The notes beneath the pieces were generated by a model that made no database searches, was not told where the DNA came from, and was given only the letters and a program-made list of their open reading frames with translations. Below are positions 1 to 5,900 of a DNA stretch of 7,894 nt, in pieces. Every line of letters starts with the position of its first letter. Within the stretch, counting starts at the first letter, position 1. Origin of the DNA: Nitrospirae bacterium GWC2_56_14 (GTDB taxonomy: Bacteria > Nitrospirota > UBA9217); the NCBI GenBank assembly GCA_001803705.1, contig MHDY01000093.1, positions 1 to 7,894 on the forward strand. Direction: 5' to 3'. Both the position numbers and the translations under genes were made by a program.

Positions 1-95
1 AACACCATCCCGAAACGGTGGACTACAGCATCCCCGATTCCTTCCGCAAGATCGGCAAGGCCGATGCGGTCGAGGGGAGAGGAAGCGAGGCGTGA
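1..95 (+). CDS. 3' end of an unrecognised gene (partial)
   Basis: An open frame enters from the left edge (first full codon at base 3) and stops at the TGA at 93-95. The 30 visible residues begin HHPETVDYSIPDSF and end in a charged tail, GRGSEA. No motif is recognisable, so no function is assigned. The stop lies one base before the mobA start codon, which implies co-transcription and probably translational coupling. Because mobA and fdhD follow, a role in formate dehydrogenase or molybdenum cofactor metabolism is possible, but this is inference from position only. Confidence 0.6.
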   Translation, partial: HHPETVDYSIPDSFRKIGKADAVEGRGSEA

Positions 96-96
96 C

Positions 97-729
97 ATGA
101 GCCGGTTCGAGAACGTGACAGGGGTGATTCTCGCCGGCGGCCGTTCGTCCAGGATGGGGAGCAACAAGGCGTTGCTCCCCTATCGTGGCGGGCGGTTCAT
201 CGAAGCCATCTCCCGGCAGCTGGCGGAACTGTTCCGGGAGGTGATCATCGTAACGAACCATCCCGAGCAGTACGCATTCCTGCCGTTCAGGAAGGTACGG
301 GACATCTTCCCGGGCATGGGCCCCCTCGCGGGCATTCATGCGGGGCTTGCCGCCAGCAGCGGCGAGGCGGCGTTCGTTGCCGCCTGCGATATGCCGTATC
401 TCAACGCCGGGCTGATTCGTCGCCTGGTCCACAGTTCCGGAAGCGGTTGCGTCGTGATTCCCGAAACGCCCCGCGGACCGGAGCCGCTCCATGCCATCTA
501 TGGGAAAGGGTGCCTGGTCGAGATCGAAGCAGCGCTTCACGCCGGGCAGAAGCGGATTCGCTCATTCTTCGGCCAATCATCCATCCTGACCATTCCTGCT
601 TCGGAAGTGGCGCTGTTCGATCCCGACTTCACATCCTTCTGCAATATCAACACGCCGCAGGAGTATTTCCGGATGAGGGGCGTCGAGCGGGACCCGGTGT
701 TACCTGCCGCAGTATGCTCCGCCTCTTGA
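97..729 (+). CDS. mobA: Molybdenum cofactor guanylyltransferase MobA
   Basis: Transfers GMP from GTP to molybdopterin-bound molybdenum, giving the (bis-)MGD cofactor used by enzymes of the DMSO reductase family such as formate dehydrogenase; cytoplasmic. The 210-residue product is close to the usual MobA length. Visible motifs are the N-terminal nucleotide-binding LAGGRSSRMG (residues 12-21) followed by K24, GPLAGI (75-80), the metal-binding CDMP (97-100, Asp98), PEPLHAIY (128-135) and a C-terminal NINTPQEY (183-190). All are expected for the MobA nucleotidyltransferase fold. An in-frame ATG exists at 64, but ATG 97 is preferred: it places the Rossmann strand directly at the N-terminus as in the family, and it follows the upstream stop by one base. 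A purine-rich stretch at 71-89 may serve as ribosome binding site. Fusion to MobB is not seen. Confidence 0.95.
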   Translation: MSRFENVTGVILAGGRSSRMGSNKALLPYRGGRFIEAISRQLAELFREVIIVTNHPEQYAFLPFRKVRDIFPGMGPLAGIHAGLAASSGEAAFVAACDMPYLNAGLIRRLVHSSGSGCVVIPETPRGPEPLHAIYGKGCLVEIEAALHAGQKRIRSFFGQSSILTIPASEVALFDPDFTSFCNINTPQEYFRMRGVERDPVLPAAVCSAS

Positions 730-774
730 TCTTGTCCTTGCCGCTTCGTTGCCCTCCGTATCTGCGCATGGTCG

Positions 775-803
775 GCTCCTGCGACATCGACAGTCGCAGG
801 AGC
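775..803. terminator. Strong hairpin between mobA and fdhD
   Basis: Bases 775-785 (GCTCCTGCGAC) and 793-803 (GTCGCAGGAGC) are perfect inverted repeats: an 11-bp stem with a 7-base loop. It starts 45 bases after the mobA stop. There is no T-run directly behind it, so it may be a weak or factor-assisted terminator, an mRNA-stabilising structure, or an operator for fdhD. The stem is seen in the sequence; its role is inferred. Confidence 0.45.
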
Positions 804-823
804 GTCCAGACCTATAAAAATTG

Positions 824-852
824 TTGGACTATCCCGTTACATTTCGCATAAG
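824..852 (+). promoter_or_regulatory. Candidate sigma-70 promoter for fdhD
   Basis: TTGGAC (824-829) and CATAAG (847-852) are separated by 17 bases, matching the -35/-10 consensus at 4 of 6 positions each. Transcription would begin near 859, only a few bases before the ATG at 864, so the message would be almost leaderless. The preceding hairpin would separate this unit from mobA. Confidence 0.4.
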
Positions 853-863
853 CTGGTTGAGCC

Positions 864-1649
864 ATGCATACCTTTCATACTTATGAACACGGAGCACTGA
901 AGCAGCGGCAGGGGAGAATCGTCGAAGAATTCCCCCTGGTGCTTCACGTCAACGGCCGGGAAATCGCCACGCTAATTGCATCCCCCCATGAGCTGAGGTA
1001 CCTGGTCGCCGGCTTCCTGCGCCTCCAGGGTTTCGTTTCGACCGTCGAGGATTTCCACCTGCTCTCCGTGTGCGACGACTACGGGATCGCGAACGTGCGG
1101 ATAAAAGGGGAGATACCGGAGCGGCTGAAGCCGGTCCTGACCAGCGGCTGCGGTACCGGCATCACCTTTACTCTTCCGGGGGAACCGGCCTTGGGGGCGT
1201 CCGCAGGGCCTTCGCCCACATCTGTTGCTCCAGCTGCCATTTTTAGGCTCATGGAGGAACTGGCGAAGCGAACGGATAACTACCGGAGTCACGGCGGGAT
1301 TCATTCGGCGGCCGTCGGTGAAGCTGACGGTGCGATCATTCTGAGCACCGAGGATATCGGCCGGCACAACACCCTCGACAGGATTGCGGGAGAGTCGCTG
1401 CTGAAAGGGATCGACCTGCGAGGAAAACTGCTGGTCACCTCCGGACGGATTTCCTCGGAAATGGCAGCAAAGGCGGCCCATCTAGGGATTTCCGTTCTTG
1501 CTTCCCGCACGTCCCCCACGGACAAGGCTGTCGCAATCTGTGCCGCCGGAGCCATAACGCTCATCGGCTATGTGCGGGGCGACCGGTTCAATGTGTACAG
1601 CCACCCGGAGCAACTCTTCGCTGTACCCGAACCTGGGTCTGCACCTTGA
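864..1649 (+). CDS. fdhD: Formate dehydrogenase accessory sulfurtransferase FdhD
   Basis: FdhD passes sulfur from the cysteine desulfurase IscS to the Mo/W-bis-MGD cofactor and so activates formate dehydrogenase in the cytoplasm. The 261-residue length is normal. Recognised segments are an N-terminal region with VEEFPLVLHVNG (20-31), SPHELRYLVAGF (40-51), SGCGTG (94-99), GGIHSAA (144-150), the hallmark EDIGRHNTLD (163-172), TSGRISSEM (192-200) and SRTSPT (214-219). E. coli FdhD carries a CxxC pair in the loop; here only Cys96 is present in that loop, a single-cysteine form. The start at 864 fits the family N-terminus, though no clear ribosome binding site precedes it. It lies 134 bases after mobA on the same strand, and both serve molybdo-enzyme maturation. 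Confidence 0.96.
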   Translation: MHTFHTYEHGALKQRQGRIVEEFPLVLHVNGREIATLIASPHELRYLVAGFLRLQGFVSTVEDFHLLSVCDDYGIANVRIKGEIPERLKPVLTSGCGTGITFTLPGEPALGASAGPSPTSVAPAAIFRLMEELAKRTDNYRSHGGIHSAAVGEADGAIILSTEDIGRHNTLDRIAGESLLKGIDLRGKLLVTSGRISSEMAAKAAHLGISVLASRTSPTDKAVAICAAGAITLIGYVRGDRFNVYSHPEQLFAVPEPGSAP

Positions 1650-1762
1650 GCCGGCGCTGTTTATTTTGTTCAAGTCCTGCATTCACGTGCCGATAACCAG
1701 AAACATGAGCCGGTGCCGAAAATTGCAGCCTCATAAAGTTACACGATGAGCTCATCAAGGTA

Positions 1763-1792
1763 TTGAAAAGGCATAGTCTCCTGTGGTATTAC
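1763..1792 (+). promoter_or_regulatory. Weak candidate promoter for the small peptide gene
   Basis: TTGAAA (1763-1768) and TATTAC (1787-1792) are 18 bases apart. The -35 matches the consensus at 5 of 6 positions and the -10 at 4 of 6. It sits between two palindromes (1745-1756 and 1793-1810), which would be in good positions for regulator binding. Direct evidence is only the consensus match. Confidence 0.3.
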
Positions 1793-1810
1793 TATTCAAA
1801 CTTTTGAATA
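1793..1810. promoter_or_regulatory. Perfect 18-bp AT-rich palindrome, possible operator
   Basis: TATTCAAACTTTTGAATA is two exact 8-base arms separated by CT. It lies 33 bases upstream of the small peptide ATG and directly after the candidate -10 box, so it would overlap the start of transcription. A dimeric repressor site is plausible; the regulator is unknown. Confidence 0.35.
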
Positions 1811-1843
1811 TCGTATAAAGCCATCGAAGAAAGGAGGTTCCGC

Positions 1844-1903
1844 ATGAAGAAGAGATACAGCACTCCGCGAGTTGTCGGTGCCGCAGTCGTTCATCCCTGC
1901 TGA
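1844..1903 (+). CDS. 19-residue peptide, possible RiPP precursor
   Basis: The reading frame encodes MKKRYSTPRVVGAAVVHPC. A near-perfect ribosome binding site, AAGGAGG (1831-1837), lies 6 bases before the ATG, and a strong terminator begins 23 bases after the stop, so the unit looks like a deliberate one-gene transcript. The YSTPRVVG segment (residues 5-12) matches the YxxPxLxxG-type leader motif that PqqD-like recognition domains bind in lasso peptides and other ribosomally made, modified peptides. The short tail AAVVHPC with a terminal Cys would then be the modified part. Geobacter genomes are known for radical SAM/SPASM plus PqqD-like peptide systems, but no modifying enzyme is visible in this window. 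Alternatives are a regulatory leader peptide or a free small protein. Coding is likely; function is inference. Confidence 0.6.
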   Translation: MKKRYSTPRVVGAAVVHPC

Positions 1904-1926
1904 ACCGCCTCTCATCCACGCACAGG

Positions 1927-1958
1927 ATGCCGCAGTCAATATGGCTGCGGCATTTTTT
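1927..1958 (+). terminator. Rho-independent terminator of the small peptide gene
   Basis: ATGCCGCAG (1927-1935) and CTGCGGCAT (1945-1953) form a perfect 9-bp stem with a 9-base loop, followed directly by a run of six T (1953-1958). This is a textbook terminator on the plus strand, 23 bases after the TGA at 1901-1903. There is no matching T-run on the minus side, so it is not bidirectional. Confidence 0.9.
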
Positions 1959-2014
1959 ATTTCTGAACTTCCCACCCCTCCTGTTGTCGACGCCCTTCCT
2001 TGTTTCGCGCCAGA

Positions 2015-2044
2015 TTCCCATGACCGCCACCCCCTGTGTATAAT
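2015..2044 (+). promoter_or_regulatory. Candidate sigma-70 promoter
   Basis: TTCCCA (2015-2020) and a perfect TATAAT (2039-2044) are 18 bases apart. Transcription would begin near 2050. It could drive the DUF2267 gene through a leader of about 255 bases, or a short RNA ending at the T-run at 2117-2123. Confidence 0.4.
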
Positions 2045-2070
2045 ATGTGCACATCTTTATCTAAAAGCCC

Positions 2071-2087
2071 GGTTACCAAGAGGTTAC
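2071..2087. repeat. Direct repeat GGTTAC with 11-bp period
   Basis: GGTTACCAAGAGGTTAC holds two GGTTAC copies (2071-2076 and 2082-2087) spaced by one helical turn. Such spacing is typical of tandem sites for OmpR/PhoB-type response regulators, but the site lies downstream of the candidate promoter start and could be chance. Confidence 0.25.
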
Positions 2088-2220
2088 AAGGGAATTACCA
2101 TTGTAGATAAGTAAACTTTTTTTACATAAAAAACAGTGTCACCTTCCGGTTTCACCCAGGTCAGTCTGTAGTAACAGATAATGAAAAATCCATACCGCTC
2201 ATCCCGAGTACTGCGGTCGT

Positions 2221-2299
2221 AGCCCTGTCGGTTGACAGACTACCCCCCGCTGATAGAATCAGTAGTAGATTGGCGCCTATCTCCCGTGACAGAAGGGCT
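2221..2299 (+). promoter_or_regulatory. Foldable mRNA leader that can hide the DUF2267 ribosome binding site
   Basis: AGCCCTGTC (2221-2229) can pair with GAC(AGA)AGGGCT (2288-2299), a 9-bp helix with a 3-base bulge that covers the purine-rich GAAGGG just upstream of the ATG at 2306. The same CTGTC (2225-2229) can instead pair with GACAG at 2234-2238 around a GGTT loop, freeing the site. Inside the enclosed part, CTGAT/ATCAG (2250-2262) forms a hairpin and ACTAC (2239-2243) can pair with GTAGT (2262-2266). The pairings are read directly; switching is inferred. It does not match a riboswitch class known to me. Confidence 0.35.
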
Positions 2300-2305
2300 C
2301 CCATT

Positions 2306-2674
2306 ATGAAATACGACCAATTCATAAAAGAAGTTCAAATGAAGATCGGGTTTGGATCGAAAGATGCTGCTCTGATTGCGACCAAGGCCACGCTGGAGAC
2401 CTTGGGTGAGCGTCTTTTCAATGGAGAGGAGAAAGACGTGGCAGCACAACTGCCACGCGAGCTTGGACAATACCTCAATAAAGTTGCCGACAGGCGCACA
2501 TTCGGACTGGATGAATTCGTGCAGCGTGTGGCGTTCCGGGAGGGAACCGACCCTAATGTTGCCAGAAGTCATGCCAAAGGAGTAATCGGAGTGCTTCACA
2601 AGGCGGTCTCCGATGGCGAATGGGATGACATTCTTTCCCAACTTCCTCCCGACATGAAACAATTCTTTGCCTGA
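2306..2674 (+). CDS. DUF2267 family protein
   Basis: The 122-residue, charged, soluble protein has no signal peptide or membrane segment and fits the DUF2267 family in length and sequence; that family has no established function. Two related halves are visible. The first has FIKEVQMKIGF (6-16) then a helix ending GEEKDVAAQLPRELGQYL (40-57). The second has FVQRVAFREG (71-80) then a helix ending GEWDDILSQLPPDMKQFF (104-121). Both share a pattern of a helix, a G-E/D turn and an LP-containing segment, suggesting an internally duplicated helical bundle. ATG 2306 is preferred over an in-frame TTG at 2270 because family similarity starts at MKYDQF and a modest ribosome binding site (AGAAGGG, 2291-2297) precedes it. 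It stands alone, with non-coding DNA on both sides. Confidence 0.85.
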   Translation: MKYDQFIKEVQMKIGFGSKDAALIATKATLETLGERLFNGEEKDVAAQLPRELGQYLNKVADRRTFGLDEFVQRVAFREGTDPNVARSHAKGVIGVLHKAVSDGEWDDILSQLPPDMKQFFA

Positions 2675-2683
2675 TCAGAACCA

Positions 2684-2744
2684 GGGCACCGCAGTATCCG
2701 CCGTTCATGGGGCCGTTTGGTCGTCATGAGGTCGGGTGGTGCCC
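2684..2744 (+). other. Nested hairpin downstream of the DUF2267 gene
   Basis: GGGCACC (2684-2690) pairs exactly with GGTGCCC (2738-2744). Inside, TCATG (2705-2709) pairs with CATGA (2725-2729), with GGCC/GGTC (2711-2714 and 2719-2722) closing a GTTT loop. It starts 10 bases after the stop codon and lacks a following T-run. It may protect or end the DUF2267 transcript, or be a structured RNA element in the region upstream of the cytochrome gene. The rest of the gap (2745-2917) shows only AT-rich sequence with one palindrome. Confidence 0.35.
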
Positions 2745-2844
2745 ATCCTCATCAGTTCACTCACCTTCCTCTGTACCGTCATTCCTCTCACTGATTCCAC
2801 CTTCCCGACTATTTCAACATTAAAATTCTTGTATAAACAAAATC

Positions 2845-2857
2845 AGTTTAGTAAACT
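2845..2857. promoter_or_regulatory. 13-bp palindrome upstream of the cytochrome gene
   Basis: AGTTTAGTAAACT is a perfect inverted repeat around one base, about 60 bases before the cytochrome start, in the AT-rich part of the gap where a promoter would be expected. The ten bases AGTAAACTTT (2850-2859) also occur at 2110-2119 upstream of the DUF2267 gene. A regulator site is possible; no good -35/-10 pair can be fixed here. Confidence 0.3.
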
Positions 2858-2902
2858 TTCGCCGTTCAATTGTTTATAACGCATATAGTGAAAACACAAT
2901 AC

Positions 2903-2910
2903 AGGAGGGG
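2903..2910 (+). promoter_or_regulatory. Ribosome binding site deciding a GTG start
   Basis: AGGAGGGG lies 7 bases before the GTG at 2918. That GTG is followed in frame by a signal peptide and the first heme motif, and no in-frame ATG gives a complete signal peptide, so the site fixes GTG as the start of the cytochrome. Confidence 0.8.
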
Positions 2911-2917
2911 CTTTTCA

Positions 2918-5900
2918 GTGAGGTATGGTTGTAATGCAGGTGGTCTTGCAGTATATATAATTATATCCATTTTAATATTTAGCTTGCCGCATGTTGCTAT
3001 TGCCGAGTCCACCTGCACGACCTGCCATGACATGCCGCCGGTAGATTCATTCATCCGTAATCCCGTCGATGGGGGGACCGTTGGCAACCATCAGAGCCAC
3101 CAGCCTGCCGATGCATCGGCCTCACATTGCGCCATCTGCCATCCGGGTGCCGATGCCTTCACCACCGACCACCGTGACGGGCGCATCGCCCTTTCGCCAT
3201 CGCTGAACGGCTCTCCCACGGGGCAGTACCTCGTGAACGGTACGGCCACCAGCTTCAAAAACCAGACAACCCTTCCCCGGCTCGGGAGTTGCGGCAGTGT
3301 CAACTGCCATTTCGAGAAGGTGACGCCGGTGTGGGGTGCAGCACAGTTCCGGTATTCGAGCGCGACGTCCAACGACTGCAACCGGTGCCATGCCGCTGCG
3401 CCCAACGATGGCAATCACCCCTTCGGTCAACAGAAGCACGGCCTGTACTACGGAACGACCACGTCCTCCTGCGGCAAATGTCATCCCGACCACACTTCGG
3501 AATCGCTTCCCTTCGCCCATGCCACCAGCGCCGGCAATCGGCCGCTCATAGTCACGTTTGCCACCGCTCCCAATAACGGCTTCGGTCGCTATACCGGCAA
3601 CGTAACGTATCCCGGCTATCTGCCGAGCCGGAATGCCGGGCGTAACGGCAGCTGCACGAACGTTTACTGCCACAGTCCCGGCACCAGGGCCGCCGGCAGC
3701 GTGGAATCTCCGAACAGGAGCGCCGCCTGGGGGGGGACGCTCGACTGTATCGGGTGCCACAAGGGTACCCAGTGGAATAATTACATGGCGACCGGCAGCC
3801 ATTATGGACACGTCTTCGGTGGCGGAACGTCATATTCCCAGATAAAATGCGCTTCCTGCCATGCGGCGACCGTCACAGCCTCTATGACCATTGCCGACCG
3901 TGCCCGGCATGTGGACGGGCAGGTGGATGTGGCATTCAGCAGCAGTTCCAGCGCCGCCAATGGCAGCTACAACGGGAACCCGGCAAAGCCATTTTCCCCG
4001 GCCACCAAATCAGCCGGGTCCGGCTATGGGAGCTGCCAGAATGTGTACTGCCATTCCACCGGGCAGGCGCAAGACGGAACTTGGCCCCCAGTGTATACGA
4101 CCCCTGTGTGGGGCGTCCCTGGCACCGGCAAATGCGGGACTTGCCACGGCACGACGGGCTCTTCCACGCACGGCGGATTTCTTAATGCGGTGATAGAGCG
4201 AACAATTGCAAGCGGCAGTCACACGAAGCACCTGAAGTATACCTACAGTATCTCCGACCGGGAAATGCGATGTGCGGTGTGTCATGCGTACGAGCCAGCC
4301 AGCTTTTCCATCAAGGGATCAACCTGTGGCCCGGTCTGCCATACCGGAACTTCCGCCAAACATGCAAACTATGAAATCAATGTTGGCATCGGCAGCTATT
4401 TCGGCACCGCCGCAACCTACAACGGTCCCTCCACTCCCGGCAGCGGATACGGCGCCTGTTCCGCTGTGTATTGCCACTCGGACGGGCAGGCGACACCCTC
4501 CACCTATGCGGTCCCGACCTGGGGCAATGCCGCCAGCGGAGCCTGCGGAACCTGCCACGGCGCGTCGTCCGCAACGCCTCCTGCTTCCGCACCCCATCGT
4601 AAGCACATGGGAAGCACCGGTCCCTACCGCTTCGCCTGCGCCGAATGCCATAGCGGAAGCGTTCAGGCAACTGCCAGCGCCGCTGTTATTCCGACCTTCA
4701 CCAACGCGACCACCCACGTGAACAAATCGCGCGAAGTCCGGTTCGATTCCACCAACCCCTTCGGTATCTACTCGTCGGTCACCGGTTCGTGCCTCAACCT
4801 TTACTGCCATTCGTCCGGCAACACGGCTGTCGCGTCATCGAGCCTTCCCGGCATCTATGGCGGCAGCGTCTATGCCCGCCTTTCCTGGAACGGGAAGACC
4901 TCGTGCAACTCCTGCCACGGCAGATCAACGGCGAACGGCATGCCTGACTACGCCACTGCGGGTTCTCCTGGATCGGCGACGGCGAACAGCCATGGCAAGC
5001 ATGTGGCCAGCAGCGCCATCGGCTGCGGCGAATGCCATGAAAAAACGACGAAGAGCGGTTCCATTCGTTCCGCCTACCACGTCAACGGTACTCCGAGCGT
5101 CTTTTTCAATCTTAGTGGAGGAAACAAGGGGGGAGTCTATACGACGGCAAACAAGACCTGCGCGTCCACCTATTGCCACGGGACCGCCTCCGCCGTTGCC
5201 TGGGGCGGGACCACCAGCTGCGTTTCCTGCCATGGGGCGACCTTCACCACCTTTTCCAGCCTCAGGAAGAAGGGTGCCCATTCACTCCATATAGAAACGA
5301 ACTCGCTTCCCGTCAGTTTCACCGCTTCCGGCGCCGGTAACCTGAGCGCCAGCGGCGCGAGCTACCAGTTCGGCTGCGGATCGTGCCACAGTCCCGCACG
5401 TGCCGGGCATGCCAATGGCGTAGCCAACAGCGGCAGTGGGGCGGCTGAAGTTTATTTCGGCTATACTTCAGCTGTCATGAAAGGCGCCTACGTCCCAGGG
5501 TCGCTCCAGGCGGGCACTGATAACGGTTTCACCTGGACCGCCGGCACCGGCTGCAATACCAGCTACTGCCACAGTAACGGGCAGAATGCCCCCGGCCGGG
5601 TCAACGTGGCGTGGAGCGCGCCGCGAGGAAGCCTCGGTTGCAACGGCTGCCACGGCAACGCCATGAGCAATTCCCTCTCCGGAAAACACGTCCAGCACGT
5701 CAACCCCAACGTCCAGGCAAGCCTGGGCGCCGGCAACGGCTTCGGCTGCGTCCAATGCCACGCCAAGACCTTGAGCAACGGCACCACCATCGGCGACAGA
5801 CGGTACCATGTCAACAAGTTCGTCGATTACTCCAGCCCCCGCGGCGGCGGCAGCAGCCGCTACAACCGGGGCACGAAGCAGTGCTCCAATATCTACTGCC

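Larger units (their letters stand above)
1650..1843. other. Intergenic region after fdhD
   Basis: No supportable gene is seen here and no classical terminator follows fdhD. The stretch becomes AT-rich toward the right and holds a 12-bp perfect palindrome GATGAGCTCATC (1745-1756), a weak promoter and a second palindrome, all just upstream of the small peptide gene at 1844. Confidence 0.6.
1959..2305. other. Non-coding region upstream of the DUF2267 gene
   Basis: No convincing gene is seen in these roughly 350 bases. They contain a candidate promoter with a perfect -10 box (2039-2044), direct repeats (2071-2087), an AT stem followed by seven T (2057-2123), and a foldable leader just before the DUF2267 start (2221-2299). 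An open frame on the plus strand across 1872-2114 has no ribosome binding site, overlaps the small peptide and its terminator, and is not credible. Confidence 0.6.

Noticed and set aside
1694..1730. Sigma-54 type promoter (GG...GC) upstream of the small peptide gene
   Set aside because: The GG and GC elements are 11 bases apart instead of the required 10, and the rest of the consensus is poor.
1901..1966. Read-through of the TGA in the small peptide gene as selenocysteine, adding about 20 residues
   Set aside because: The extension would run through the terminator hairpin, and the bases just after the TGA do not form a convincing selenocysteine insertion hairpin. Selenoproteins are common in Geobacter, so it was considered, but a plain stop is simpler.
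2240..2662. 140-codon open frame on the minus strand
   Set aside because: Antisense to the DUF2267 gene, which has family similarity; this one has none.
2675..2917. GEMM-type cyclic dinucleotide riboswitch upstream of the cytochrome
   Set aside because: Such riboswitches often precede Geobacter cytochrome genes, but the conserved core sequences are not present here.
3122..3811. 229-codon open frame on the minus strand
   Set aside because: It is wholly antisense to the cytochrome, whose frame is proven by regularly spaced heme motifs. The translation is low-complexity Ala/Gly/Arg/Val sequence with no family match and no ribosome binding site.
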